A stretch of 46,253 nt of DNA from Thiomicrorhabdus marina. GTDB taxonomy: Bacteria > Pseudomonadota > Gammaproteobacteria > Thiomicrospirales > Thiomicrospiraceae. Both the position numbers and the translations under genes were made by a program. The stretch spans positions 1-46,253 of the forward strand of contig NZ_JAGETV010000019.1 of assembly GCF_017571465.1 (NCBI RefSeq). Direction: 5' to 3'. Every line of letters begins with the position of its first letter. Position 1 is the stretch's first letter. This document shows positions 36,167 to 45,142 of the stretch, one piece after another. The notes beneath the pieces are model-generated. The model ran no database searches and was not told the origin of the DNA. It saw only the letters and a list, made by a program, of their open reading frames with translations.

Positions 36167-37225
36167 ATGGATGAAAACAAAAAGAAAGCCCTGAGTGCCG
36201 CTCTTGGTCAAATTGAAAAACAATTTGGTAAAGGCTCGATTATGCGTATGGGTGACAATACCGCACCTCGCGATATTGAAGCGGTATCAACCGGTTCGCT
36301 AGGGCTAGATATTGCTCTCGGTATAGGCGGTCTGCCGCGCGGGCGTATTGTTGAAATCTATGGTCCGGAATCATCGGGTAAAACCACGCTAACCTTGCAC
36401 GCGATTGCCGAAATGCAAAAAGCCGGTGGCACGGCGGCGTTTATTGATGCGGAGCACGCTTTAGATCCAATCTACGCGGAAAAACTAGGTGTGGATATCG
36501 ACAACCTGTTGGTTTCTCAGCCGGATACGGGTGAACAAGCATTAGAAATTGCTGACGCATTGGTTCGTTCAAGTGCGGTTGATATTGTGGTTATTGACTC
36601 GGTTGCGGCACTGACACCAAAAGCGGAAATTGAAGGTGACATGGGTGATTCGCACGTTGGTCTGCAAGCGCGTCTGATGTCACAGGCGTTACGTAAACTG
36701 ACTGCAAACATCAAACGAACCAACACGTTGGTTATTTTTATCAACCAGATTCGTATGAAAATCGGCGTTATGTTCGGTAGTCCTGAGACCACGACCGGTG
36801 GTAACGCGCTTAAATTCTATGCGTCTGTTCGTTTGGATATTCGCCGTATCGGAGCTATCAAAAAGGCCGATGAAATTTTGGGTAATGAGACGCGCGTTAA
36901 AGTCGTGAAAAACAAAGTTTCACCGCCATTCAAACAAGTTGAATTCGACATTCTTTATGGCCAAGGGATCTCTCGCGAAGGGGAAATTCTCGACTTTGGT
37001 GTTAAAGAAAAACTGATTGAAAAATCCGGTTCTTGGTACAGCCACAACGGCACTAAGATTGGTCAAGGTAAAGACAATGCGCGTCAGTTCTTGATTGATA
37101 ATCCAGATGTTGCCGAAGAGTTGATGACGCAAATCAAAGCTAATCTAATGCCAAGCAAAAAAGTGGTAGCAGAAGAGATGGCGAAAGAAGATGATGATAT
37201 GCCAGAATCACTGTTTGATGCATAA
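36167..37225 (+). CDS. recA: Recombinase RecA
   Basis: Forms ATP-dependent filaments on single-stranded DNA for homologous recombination and SOS induction. From ATG 36167 the protein begins [23 protein letters not shown], the standard RecA N-terminus. Earlier in-frame starts at 36104 and 36140 would add residues unlike the family. 352 residues. Walker [10 protein letters not shown], Walker B VIDSVAAL, loop 1 [12 protein letters not shown] and loop 2 [13 protein letters not shown] are intact; the C-terminus is acidic ([13 protein letters not shown]). Followed by recX. Confidence 0.97.
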   Translation: MDENKKKALSAALGQIEKQFGKGSIMRMGDNTAPRDIEAVSTGSLGLDIALGIGGLPRGRIVEIYGPESSGKTTLTLHAIAEMQKAGGTAAFIDAEHALDPIYAEKLGVDIDNLLVSQPDTGEQALEIADALVRSSAVDIVVIDSVAALTPKAEIEGDMGDSHVGLQARLMSQALRKLTANIKRTNTLVIFINQIRMKIGVMFGSPETTTGGNALKFYASVRLDIRRIGAIKKADEILGNETRVKVVKNKVSPPFKQVEFDILYGQGISREGEILDFGVKEKLIEKSGSWYSHNGTKIGQGKDNARQFLIDNPDVAEELMTQIKANLMPSKKVVAEEMAKEDDDMPESLFDA

Positions 37226-37252
37226 ATGCACGACAGTCATAACGGATAAATT

Positions 37253-37915
37253 TTGAAAGACGCAGAACAGTTTTTACAAGAACTCGGCATTAAGCAAGAT
37301 TCATTTGAATCCTCTGCCAAGCCGAGCAAAAACAAAAAAGGTTCTGCGCAACAAGCCTTGCAAGAGGTTTGGGATGAAGAGTTTCTGCAACCGTTTGAAC
37401 CCGAGAAAGGGCAACGCGAGCAGCTTCAACAGGATTTACAAAATCATGCTCTGCGGCTACTTGGTACGCGAGAGCATGGTGATAAAGAGCTGTTGCATAA
37501 ATTGCGACAGAAGTTTGCCGCTAAAGCCGAAAGTCTTGAACAATATGGCATTAGCGCTGACGAATTAAACGAGCAGTTGCAAGACTGTTTGGCGCACTGC
37601 CGAGAGAACAACTGGCAGAGCGATGAGCGGTATATCGAACAGTTGGTTTCTAGCCTGTTGGCAAAAGGGCAGGGACCGATGAAAATTCGCCAAAAAGCGC
37701 AGCAGAAGTCCAGTCGAGTGGATTTGTTGGATGCTTATCTGGATTTAGATAACAGTGATTGGCTGGAGCAGATGCGCGACGTACTTTATAAAAAATACGG
37801 CGCGAACAGTGGGGCAGAAGGCACACGATTGGCGCCGAAAGATAAAGCCAAACAGATGCGCTTTTTGCAAAGTCGTGGTTATCGGCCTGATTTAATTTGG
37901 CGACTCTTTCGATAA
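37253..37915 (+). CDS. recX: Regulatory protein RecX
   Basis: Inhibitor of RecA filament growth. Starts at TTG 37253 with ggata eight bases upstream; 220 residues, somewhat longer than the usual 150-200. The N-terminal 55 residues are polar and Lys/Glu-rich and seem an extension. The RecX repeat region follows: ALRLLGTREHGDKELLHKL, SDERYIEQLVSSLLAKGQGPMKIRQKAQQKS and the C-terminal KDKAKQMRFLQSRGYRPDLIWRLF. Directly after recA (27-bp gap), probably co-transcribed. Confidence 0.93.
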   Translation: MKDAEQFLQELGIKQDSFESSAKPSKNKKGSAQQALQEVWDEEFLQPFEPEKGQREQLQQDLQNHALRLLGTREHGDKELLHKLRQKFAAKAESLEQYGISADELNEQLQDCLAHCRENNWQSDERYIEQLVSSLLAKGQGPMKIRQKAQQKSSRVDLLDAYLDLDNSDWLEQMRDVLYKKYGANSGAEGTRLAPKDKAKQMRFLQSRGYRPDLIWRLFR

Positions 37916-37989
37916 AATCGGTACAATATGCGCGCAAGATTTTGGCGAAGTCTTGCTTAGCGCCGCACAGTTAAGTGCACAGAATTTTC

Positions 37990-38031
37990 GGCGGTTGAGA
38001 GGCGAGTCTTCTCAGCCGCCATCGCATTTTT
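37990..38031 (+). terminator. Hairpin in the alaS leader (recX terminator or attenuator)
   Basis: Stem ggcggttgaga / tctcagccgcc (37990-38000 with 38010-38020, one G-U pair), 9-base loop, with a short T-run at 38027-38031 seven bases further. It may end recA-recX transcripts or, as it lies in the probable alaS leader, attenuate alaS. Confidence 0.6.
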
Positions 38032-38054
38032 ACTATTTTAAGGTTTAATTAACT

Positions 38055-40646
38055 ATGACCAGTGCAGAACTCAGAAAAGCTTTTGTCGACTTTTTTGTGA
38101 AAAACCAGCACACCGCGGTGCATTCAAGCCCTGTGGTGCCAATGAATGACCCAACCCTGTTGTTTACCAATGCAGGGATGGTGCAATTCAAAGATGTTTT
38201 CCTTGGCCAAGATAAGCGTGACTACAGTCGTGCCACTTCGGTACAGCGCTGTATTCGTGCCGGTGGTAAACACAATGATTTGGAAAACGTTGGTTACACT
38301 GCACGTCACCACACTTTCTTTGAGATGTTAGGTAACTTCTCGTTTGGTGATTATTTCAAACGCGAAGCGATTAAGTTCGCATGGCAGTTTCTGACCGAAG
38401 AGCTAAAACTTCCGGAAGACAAACTGTGGATTACCGTTTTTGAAGAAGACCAAGAAGCCGAAGATATTTGGTTAAAAGAGATGGGTGTCTCTAGCGAACG
38501 TTTCTCTCGTTGTGGTGCTAAAGATAACTTCTGGTCGATGGGTGACACCGGTCCTTGTGGGCCATGTTCAGAAATTTTCTTTGACCACGGTGCCGATGTT
38601 GCCGGTGGTCCTCCAGGTTCGCCAGATGAAGACGGTGACCGCTACATCGAAATCTGGAACTTAGTATTTATGCAGTTTGACCGTTCTGCGGACGGCACCC
38701 TAACACCTCTGCCAAAACCATCGGTGGATACCGGTATGGGTCTTGAGCGTTTGGCGGCAGTGATGCAAGGTGTGCATAACAACTATGACATCGACCTATT
38801 CCAAGCGCTGGTGAAAAAAGCGTCTGAACTAACAGGTGAAAAAGACTTAACCAATAGCTCGCTGCGCGTTATCTCTGACCATATTCGTTCTTGTGCCTTC
38901 ACCATTGTGGATGGTGTTATGCCGTCTAACGAAGGCCGTGGTTATGTCTTGCGTCGTATTATTCGTCGTGCGATTCGCCACGGTTACAAGTTAGGACAGA
39001 GCCAGCCATTCTTTAATCAGTTGGTGCAAACGTTGGTCGAGCAGATGGGTGAAGCTTACCCTGAGTTGGCAAAAGAACAAGCGAACGTTGAGCGTGTTTT
39101 AAAGCTGGAAGAAGAGCGTTTTGCTGAGACTCTAGAAAACGGTATGAAGCTGTTGGAAGAGTACATAGCCGGTATGGACGGTACGGTTATCGACGGTGAC
39201 ATGGCGTTTAAACTCTACGATACTTACGGTTTCCCAATCGATTTGACCGCCGATGTGGCGCGAGAGAAAAACCTAACGGTTGACCAAGCTGGTTTTGGTG
39301 CGGCAATGGAAGCGCAACGTGAGCGTGCCCGTTCGGCATCGAACTTCGGCGCGGCGGGTAATGCACGTATCGAGTTTGACGGTAGCACCAACTTTATCGG
39401 TTATCAGCAAGACGAAGCGGATGCCAAAATCATCGGTATTTTCGTGGACGGCCAAGCGGTTCAGTCAATCGATGAAGGTCAAGAAGCGGTTATCTTGCTT
39501 GACCAAACCCCATTCTATGCTGAATCGGGCGGTCAGTCTGGTGACTGCGGTAGCCTAACCGAAGGTATGCACAGTTTTCACGTTGATGATACGCAAAAAC
39601 AAGGCAAGCTGTTCCTTCACTATGGTAAAACAACTGCAGGCACCGTGGCGGTAGGGCAAGCGATTCACGCCAAAATCGATATCGCCAAGCGTCGTGCTTG
39701 CGAGAAAAACCACTCGGCAACGCACTTATTGCATTCTGCACTGCGAACCGTATTGGGTACGCACGTGGGTCAGAAAGGGTCGTTGGTTCGTTTTGATCGT
39801 CTACGATTTGACTTCTCCCACTTTGAACCAATCTCTGCAGAGCAACTGCGCGAAATTGAGCGTTTGGTCAACCTTGAAATCATGAACAACACTCCAGTTA
39901 CCATTTCTGAAATGGCGATTGAAGATGCTAAAGCGCGTGGTGCAATGGCATTGTTCGGGGAGAAATACGGTGACGTAGTTCGCGTGGTCGATATGGGGGA
40001 CTTTTCAGTTGAGCTGTGTGGTGGAACGCACGTAAATTCAGTAGGTGATATCGGTCCTTTCCGTATTCTGTCTGAAAGCGGTATTGCTTCTGGTGTGCGT
40101 CGTATTGAAGCGATTACCGGTGAAGCGGCATGGAAAGTGATTTACGACGAAGAAGATGCGTTGTTAAATATCGCTGAAACCGTTAAGAGTGATAAAACTC
40201 AGGTAGAGAACAAAGTTTCGCAATTGGCAGCGGATTACAAAGCGCTTGAGAAAGAACTTAAGGCTCTACAAGCTAAACTTGCAGCATCGCAAGGTGATGA
40301 CCTAGCGAACTCAGCAGTGAAAGTGGGTGAGGTCAATGTCCTAGCTGCGAAGATGGAAGGCGCTGATCGAAATATGTTGCGTGACACCATGGACAAGCTA
40401 AAAGACAAGCTTGAGCCAGCGGTTATCGTACTGGCTGCTGTGGATGGCGATAACATCGCGCTAACTGCGGGTGTCAGCAAATCGGCAACAAGTTCTTATA
40501 AAGCCGGTGAGTTAGTTAACCACGTTGCGCAACAAGTTGGCGGTAAAGGTGGCGGTCGTCCAGATATGGCTCAGGCCGGTGGAAACCAGCCTGAAAATTT
40601 AGAAGCAGCTTTAGCTTCGGTCATAGGCTGGGTTGAATCGAAGTAA
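38055..40646 (+). CDS. alaS: Alanyl-tRNA synthetase AlaS
   Basis: Charges tRNA-Ala with alanine. 863 residues, full length. The class II catalytic core has [20 protein letters not shown], the motif 2 region [20 protein letters not shown], and [10 protein letters not shown]. The editing domain carries [11 protein letters not shown] and the zinc motif CGGTHV; the C-terminal C-Ala domain has the Gly-rich [15 protein letters not shown]. Neighbours are recX upstream and csrA downstream, as is common in this class. Confidence 0.97.
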   Translation: MTSAELRKAFVDFFVKNQHTAVHSSPVVPMNDPTLLFTNAGMVQFKDVFLGQDKRDYSRATSVQRCIRAGGKHNDLENVGYTARHHTFFEMLGNFSFGDYFKREAIKFAWQFLTEELKLPEDKLWITVFEEDQEAEDIWLKEMGVSSERFSRCGAKDNFWSMGDTGPCGPCSEIFFDHGADVAGGPPGSPDEDGDRYIEIWNLVFMQFDRSADGTLTPLPKPSVDTGMGLERLAAVMQGVHNNYDIDLFQALVKKASELTGEKDLTNSSLRVISDHIRSCAFTIVDGVMPSNEGRGYVLRRIIRRAIRHGYKLGQSQPFFNQLVQTLVEQMGEAYPELAKEQANVERVLKLEEERFAETLENGMKLLEEYIAGMDGTVIDGDMAFKLYDTYGFPIDLTADVAREKNLTVDQAGFGAAMEAQRERARSASNFGAAGNARIEFDGSTNFIGYQQDEADAKIIGIFVDGQAVQSIDEGQEAVILLDQTPFYAESGGQSGDCGSLTEGMHSFHVDDTQKQGKLFLHYGKTTAGTVAVGQAIHAKIDIAKRRACEKNHSATHLLHSALRTVLGTHVGQKGSLVRFDRLRFDFSHFEPISAEQLREIERLVNLEIMNNTPVTISEMAIEDAKARGAMALFGEKYGDVVRVVDMGDFSVELCGGTHVNSVGDIGPFRILSESGIASGVRRIEAITGEAAWKVIYDEEDALLNIAETVKSDKTQVENKVSQLAADYKALEKELKALQAKLAASQGDDLANSAVKVGEVNVLAAKMEGADRNMLRDTMDKLKDKLEPAVIVLAAVDGDNIALTAGVSKSATSSYKAGELVNHVAQQVGGKGGGRPDMAQAGGNQPENLEAALASVIGWVESK

Positions 40647-40671
40647 TAGAAAAAGAGATCTAAGTATTGAG

Positions 40672-40707
40672 AACCCCGCTACGGAATTTTCCGTAGCGGG
40701 GTTTTTT
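40672..40707 (+). terminator. alaS terminator
   Basis: Perfect 13-bp stem aaccccgctacgg / ccgtagcggggtt with a 6-base loop, followed by T-run. Very strong. Confidence 0.92.
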
Positions 40708-40907
40708 ATATCGCAAACTCTATTATCCGATGTCTAGCGATAAAAGCCCCTAAAATAGGTGATGCTTGTGAATTAACCTTAGTCTATATAAGAGAATTGT
40801 CTTCGCTCAATTTAACGCGAATCTCTTATTTCAATTACCGCTGTTGCGTTTGTTTCTGCCTAGCAAAACCTTATACTGAAACTCGTGTTCTATTGGAGGG
40901 AGCAATA

Positions 40908-41120
40908 ATGCTGGTATTAACAAGACGAGAAGGGGAAGCACTCGTTATAGATAGTGACATTAAGGTAACTATACTTTCTGTTAAAGGCAGTCAGGTTCGT
41001 ATCGGAATTGAAGCTCCGCAGTCTGTTCCTATTCATCGAGAAGAGTTATTGGACGGTGGTAAAAAGCGTGAAAAAATGGCTATAGAAAATAACGAAACTG
41101 AATCTCAGTCAAACTCATAA
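40908..41120 (+). CDS. csrA: Carbon storage regulator CsrA
   Basis: Global post-transcriptional RNA-binding regulator that recognises GGA motifs in leaders. ATG 40908 sits behind ggaggg, and the protein begins [27 protein letters not shown], the canonical start. 70 residues; the C-terminal RNA-contact region VPIHREEL is present, followed by a polar tail. An upstream extension in frame to 40797 has no family resemblance. Lies between alaS and tRNA-Ser, a conserved order. Confidence 0.96.
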   Translation: MLVLTRREGEALVIDSDIKVTILSVKGSQVRIGIEAPQSVPIHREELLDGGKKREKMAIENNETESQSNS

Positions 41121-41250
41121 ATCGATGAACTCTAACCGTTGTTCATAAGCTCTCATTCTCTATATTTTTTCAAAATATCCTTTCGAATTTCATAACTGTT
41201 TTGGCAATCAAATTTTATTGCAGAAGTTTATAAAAACCTATCTGAAAGGC

Positions 41251-41279
41251 TTTACAAGCCTCTCTAGAGTGGGTATTAT
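41251..41279 (+). promoter_or_regulatory. Sigma-70 promoter for tRNA-Ser
   Basis: TTTACA (41251-41256), 17-base spacer, TATTAT (41274-41279), then a GC-rich stretch (acgccc) typical of growth-rate-controlled stable-RNA promoters. Sixteen bases upstream of the tRNA 5' end. Confidence 0.72.
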
Positions 41280-41294
41280 ACGCCCACAATTTTA

Positions 41295-41387
41295 GGAGAC
41301 GTGGCCGAGAGGCTGAAGGCGCTCCCCTGCTAAGGGAGTATAGGGTTTGTAGCTCTATCGAGGGTTCGAATCCCTCCGTCTCCGCCA
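41295..41387 (+). tRNA. tRNA-Ser (anticodon GCU)
   Basis: A 93-base class II tRNA with encoded CCA. Acceptor arm ggagacg pairs with cgtctcc (41374-41383 region), followed by discriminator G and CCA (41385-41387). The anticodon stem is ctccc/gggag with loop ctGCTaa, giving anticodon GCU (AGC/AGU codons). A long variable arm and the T-arm gggttcgaatccc are present. An integrase gene lies 170 bp downstream, so its 3' end is the likely element attachment site. Confidence 0.96.
41361..41387 (+). other. Probable attachment site (attL side) at the 3' end of tRNA-Ser
   Basis: Tyrosine integrases of this family usually recombine in the T-arm/acceptor end of a tRNA gene and restore it. The integrase gene directly follows and reads away from the tRNA. 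No second copy of this tRNA 3' end was found in the window, so the element's other boundary lies beyond position 46253. Exact core limits are not visible. Confidence 0.45.
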
Positions 41388-41400
41388 TACATAAAAATTA

Positions 41401-41424
41401 ACCCCGCTTGTCGGGGTTTTTTTT
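41401..41424 (+). terminator. Terminator after tRNA-Ser
   Basis: Perfect 6-bp stem accccg / cggggt with a 5-base loop and a run of eight T. Confidence 0.85.
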
Positions 41425-41560
41425 AGTCTAAAATCAACGCCTTAAGCGATTTTACGCGCTTGTAGGCGTTTATTACCGCTTGCCAAAGCTAGTCTAATTT
41501 ATTACTCTTTTTATTACCCGATTATTATTACCCGCAAAACAGGGTAGAAAGGTAATAAAT

Positions 41561-42805
41561 ATGGCACTGACTGACCCAAAGATAAAGGCTTTGAAGTATT
41601 CGCCTAAAGGCAAGAAAAGTTATTCCGATGGTGGCGGCCTAAATATTGTGCTTAAACCAACAGGTGTTAAAGTCTGGCAGTACATTACTACCATGCAACG
41701 CAAGCCGATTAAATTCACGATTGGCAAATATCCAGAAATCTCTATCAAGCGTGCAAGACAAATTCACCAAGAAGCACGCGAATTGGTCGCACAGGGTGTT
41801 CACCCAAAAATCTTAAAAGAGAAAGCAAAAGCAGATAAGGAGCTAAATGAAAAGCGGTTTAGTGACTTCTGCATGGTTTGGATTAAAAAGCAGGGCTACA
41901 AAAGTTCAACCGAATCTGATCTTATACAACGCATAGAAAAGAACCTTAGCCCTTTTTTAGACCGCAAGCCGGTTAATGAGTGGAATACTCGGGAACTTTT
42001 AGGCGTACTGGATCGTATGGTACAGCGTGGCGCAATTGAAACTGCGAGACGTTTAGCCGGTACTCTGAAGAACGTGTATAACGACATTTTCCTATTGGGA
42101 ATTGTGGACATTAACCCCGCTCAAGGTTTACAAGAGCTATTACCCCAAAAGCCTAAACCTAAGAACTTTGGTGCGATTACCAATGTAGATGATTTAAAAG
42201 ATTTGTTCTTATCCATGCAAGAAATTCGGCCTCGTGAAGATTACGCAGTTACACAGGCCTTAAGGTTCATTCCGCTGGTATTTCTAAGACCTTACAACGT
42301 ACGTTATTTACGTTGGGAGTATGTAGACATTGACTCTAATCAAATAAGCATACCTGCGGAAGAAATGAAGCGCGATAAGCCTCATATAGTACCTCTCTCT
42401 AGACAAGCTAAAGATTTATTACTGGATATGGCAGAGCTGACAGGGGGGAATGAATTTGTATTCTCAACAAGTCGTGGACGAGGAAAACCTTTAAGTGAGA
42501 ATACGACAACAGCTGCTTTTAAAAGACGTAAAAATCCTAAAACAGGTAAGCCTTATGGCACAGGTGCAATCACTTCTCATGGATTTAGACATACGGCATC
42601 AACTTTGTTAAACGAAATGGGGTTTAATGCAGATTTAATCGAGGTGCAGTTAAGTCACCTAAATAAAGACACTGTTCGTGCTACGTACAATAAGGCTGAG
42701 TATTTACCGCAACGAGCTGAGATGATGCAAGCATGGGCTGATTATTTAGAGGCTTTACAGAGCAAAGGCAGCGTGATTCCAATTCATAGAGTCATGGTTA
42801 GTTAA
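41561..42805 (+). CDS. Tyrosine recombinase / integrase (DUF4102 type)
   Basis: Site-specific integrase of 414 residues. N-terminal DUF4102 arm-binding domain at about 1-90 (LTDPKIKAL, YSDGGGLNIVLKPTGVKVW, FTIGKYPEISIKRAR), a core-binding domain (about 95-200), then the catalytic domain. The catalytic set is complete: R243 (LRPYNVR), H340 and R343 (SHGFRHTAST), H366 (QLSHL) and nucleophile Y376 (ATYN). It should therefore be active. Position 170 bp from tRNA-Ser marks the left end of an integrated element. The start (41561) follows gtagaaaggt, shared with the AlpA-like gene. Confidence 0.95.
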   Translation: MALTDPKIKALKYSPKGKKSYSDGGGLNIVLKPTGVKVWQYITTMQRKPIKFTIGKYPEISIKRARQIHQEARELVAQGVHPKILKEKAKADKELNEKRFSDFCMVWIKKQGYKSSTESDLIQRIEKNLSPFLDRKPVNEWNTRELLGVLDRMVQRGAIETARRLAGTLKNVYNDIFLLGIVDINPAQGLQELLPQKPKPKNFGAITNVDDLKDLFLSMQEIRPREDYAVTQALRFIPLVFLRPYNVRYLRWEYVDIDSNQISIPAEEMKRDKPHIVPLSRQAKDLLLDMAELTGGNEFVFSTSRGRGKPLSENTTTAAFKRRKNPKTGKPYGTGAITSHGFRHTASTLLNEMGFNADLIEVQLSHLNKDTVRATYNKAEYLPQRAEMMQAWADYLEALQSKGSVIPIHRVMVS

Positions 42806-42848
42806 CCCCTATTTTCAATTGGGTTTGTTTTTTACAGAGGAGAAAAAT

Positions 42849-43607
42849 ATGAATGTAATTCCTCCAAAGTTTAACGCTCCGATTCCTGAATACGTAGCAC
42901 TAGACTTTCTTTTTTATCGTTGGGGCTATGATCAAATAAAATTTAATGGATTTGGTTACTTTCTAAACGACTTAGAAGCGCATTGGCGTTTTGGTGAAAT
43001 TGATCTTTTTTTAATTTCTCATCCTATGTTTATAGGCCATAGAACTGAAGGTTGTACTCCCGTCCCTTGTGAAGAGTATTGCGGTGATGTTAAAGGTTAT
43101 GTAGAGAATCCAGTAAAAGTGGATTCCTTACTTATTGATAGTTCGAGTGATGATCACAGTCTTGTGATAATGAGTACTAGCTATAAAAACGAAGAGTGCG
43201 ATATTTTGAAAGCGGATATAAATGGAGTGTATTTTCTCGATAGTCGTTTCAAGCATTCATCAGAAGTTTTTGTTAATCGCGATAATGTCAAAGCATTTGA
43301 ACAAAGAACAGGCTTTTTTAATCATGGTTTTGATAAAGATAAATTAACAGAGTTTTCTACAAGTCTTTCGGATAGGCAGGTAAAACTAAGAGGCGATAGG
43401 AATCCTCTGCAGGTAGATGAGTCTAGACAAAAGGATGCGGTTCTAGAAAGAATATTTAATGATATTTGTACTAAAAATCAAAGGATGGGGTTGACAGCAT
43501 TATCTGCGTTGTTGTCAGAACATGTTGCAGAAGAAACCGGTATTGCATGTAGTTCAGCTTACGTTAGAAAATGGATGAAAAAAAATAATTTAGATGTAGA
43601 CCTTTAA
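42849..43607 (+). CDS. Hypothetical element-borne protein with HTH-like C-terminus
   Basis: A 252-residue protein of unknown function, 43 bp after the integrase, start ATG 42849 behind gaggag. Residues 1-180 form a globular, aromatic-rich region (VALDFLFYRWGYDQIKFNGFGYF, then FLISHPMFIGHR) with no known motif. A polar linker follows (180-200). The C-terminal 50 residues (ERIFNDICTK, GLTALSALLSEHVAEETG, SSAYVRKWMKKNNL) look like a helix-turn-helix DNA-binding segment. It could be a regulator or a replication-related protein of the element. AT-rich codon use agrees with acquired DNA. Confidence 0.65.
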   Translation: MNVIPPKFNAPIPEYVALDFLFYRWGYDQIKFNGFGYFLNDLEAHWRFGEIDLFLISHPMFIGHRTEGCTPVPCEEYCGDVKGYVENPVKVDSLLIDSSSDDHSLVIMSTSYKNEECDILKADINGVYFLDSRFKHSSEVFVNRDNVKAFEQRTGFFNHGFDKDKLTEFSTSLSDRQVKLRGDRNPLQVDESRQKDAVLERIFNDICTKNQRMGLTALSALLSEHVAEETGIACSSAYVRKWMKKNNLDVDL

Positions 43608-43778
43608 ATAACCATTTTTTAAACCAAATTTTCCGTTTTTACCCCTTTTATTACCTTGTTACCCCTTTTTACTCCCTTTTAGGGGTGTTTTACCTATTAT
43701 TCCCAATCTATAACAATTAGCACCAAGCAGAGTCATTGACGGCTGCTCATTTAGGAAAAATGTAGAAAGGTGCTAATC
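43608..43778. promoter_or_regulatory. TTACCCC-rich region between the unknown protein and the AlpA-like gene
   Basis: About 170 bases. The stretch 43634-43703 holds repeated pyrimidine-rich words (tttaccccttt, gttacccctttt, tactccctttt) and one inverted copy (aggggtgtttta). Similar attaccc words lie before the integrase start (about 41504-41540). These may be arm-type sites for integrase/excisionase or operators of the AlpA-like protein. Confidence 0.45.
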
Positions 43779-44024
43779 ATGTCTAACCAACAAGCTTCAG
43801 AGCTTAATAAGCCAGAAGTAAATCTAAACAGTCTTAAACGTTTTTATACTTTGTTAGAAGTTTCAATTGTTACAGGCTATTCAAAAAGCCATATTCGGGC
43901 CATTAGTAAAACACCTTCATTTCCAAGCCCTGTCAAATTAGGGCTCAGTAAAACAGTCTGGATTATTGCTGAGATTGAGGATTGGATAGAGGAGCGAATG
44001 GCTGAGCGGGAAAAATGTTCCTAA
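43779..44024 (+). CDS. AlpA-family regulator / excisionase-like protein
   Basis: Small DNA-binding protein of 81 residues, ATG 43779 behind agaaagg. The MerR-like winged-helix pattern is clear: RFYTLLEVSIVTGYSKSHIRAI, PSFPSPVKLGLSKTVWIIAEIEDWIEERM. AlpA proteins regulate prophage or island integrase genes and some act as excisionases. Its presence near the integrase fits a mobile element. The earlier GTG at 43770 adds three residues and is less likely. Confidence 0.85.
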   Translation: MSNQQASELNKPEVNLNSLKRFYTLLEVSIVTGYSKSHIRAISKTPSFPSPVKLGLSKTVWIIAEIEDWIEERMAEREKCS

Positions 44025-44069
44025 TGCTTTTACAGAAAGATACGAATATTGCATAGAGAGTACTGAGTT

Positions 44070-44642
44070 ATGGCTGATAACTATAGCGATTTTGATGACC
44101 CTAGTGCTTTTTCTGATTTAGATGAAGTTTCAACAGATGAGATTGAGTGTATATGCCTAAGCACGTCACTGAAAAAAAATCCTTATCACACAATGATATT
44201 GCATCTAGAGGTTACTGACGATAAGCATGAAAAAGCGTTTCTAGGGCTTACAGCGATGGCCAATTTTAATTGCAAAATTTCCCCAAAAGGTAATGTTCGA
44301 GTTGAAAAGCAAAGCAAGTTTGCTCGTTTGTATCGATTGCAGTTTGAATCGAATCCTGTTGAAAGGTATAGAAAAGCACAGCAACTGTTAAAGCACTTTG
44401 TAGGTAAGGTTTTTTTGTGCCGATTAAAGAAAAAAAATACCGGTTGGAGCGCAGAAACTGTTGTTCCTCTGGAGCCTAAATATTCAAAAGACTGGACCGA
44501 AACTGGGGCAATGATCGAAAGCGGTAAGAAAGAAAAACATCATAACAAGTCAGAAGGTGGCAAGGTCGTTCAAAATTTTAAAATCAAGAGTGGAGAATCC
44601 GAGGAGGATTTCTTAGACCGAGTTTTTAATCAAAGCCTGTAG
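44070..44642 (+). CDS. Hypothetical element-borne protein
   Basis: A 190-residue acidic-then-basic protein without recognised family, 45 bp after the AlpA-like gene and probably co-transcribed. The N-terminus is acidic (NYSDFDDPSAFSDLDEVSTDE). The middle contains strand-rich TMILHLEVTDDKHEKAFLGLTAMANF. A Lys-rich part (about 95-165) and a C-terminal GESEEDFLDRVFNQSL follow. A single-stranded DNA-binding or phage-recombination helper role is possible from size and charge but not shown. Confidence 0.6.
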   Translation: MADNYSDFDDPSAFSDLDEVSTDEIECICLSTSLKKNPYHTMILHLEVTDDKHEKAFLGLTAMANFNCKISPKGNVRVEKQSKFARLYRLQFESNPVERYRKAQQLLKHFVGKVFLCRLKKKNTGWSAETVVPLEPKYSKDWTETGAMIESGKKEKHHNKSEGGKVVQNFKIKSGESEEDFLDRVFNQSL

Positions 44643-45142
44643 CGGTTTAAAGGGAATAAAATTGGAACGGGAAATTGTTGTCTATTCCTTTATTTATAAT
44701 GGTTAAGCTTATTAGTTAGTACATAACAATAGCTCATATGTATGGCAGTGTTGTGGATGAATGGAGGTGTAGTTAAATTTTTATTTTAGTAGGCTTATGT
44801 ATTCACTGTTTGGTTCTTGAGTTTTCTTTTGGCAATTTGGGGAACGGTATCGGAACAAGAATGGATCAAATCTGGAATAAAAATGGAACTACAAAATCTC
44901 TCTCAACCCTTATTTGGCGTGGATTGAAAGCCATTTTTAGCTACATGCTTATCTAGCAAACTGTCCACATTACTTTGCCTTATGTCTTTCCTAGTAATAG
45001 AGTTTTATAAAAGTGCCATTTTAGCAGGGTAAATTTTATGCTAATCTTGTGGGTTATCGATTTTGCACTGTTTTGTATTCATATAATTTTATAAAAGAGT
45101 TGCTGTACTTATTAAGTTAAAAATTTATCGGAATAAAGGCGT
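44643..45142. other. 500-base AT-rich gap in the element
   Basis: No gene is supported on either strand. Several ggaac words recur (44664, 44837, 44851, 44887), some in near-repeats such as ttggggaacgg and atcggaacaag. The word ttttataaaag occurs twice (about 45003 and 45083). No terminator hairpin with a strong T-run was seen. The right end carries the start region of the Sel1-repeat gene. Confidence 0.4.

Noticed and set aside
40797-40907. Longer CsrA N-terminus
   Set aside because: CsrA starts MLVLTRR, and a strong ggaggg site precedes ATG 40908.
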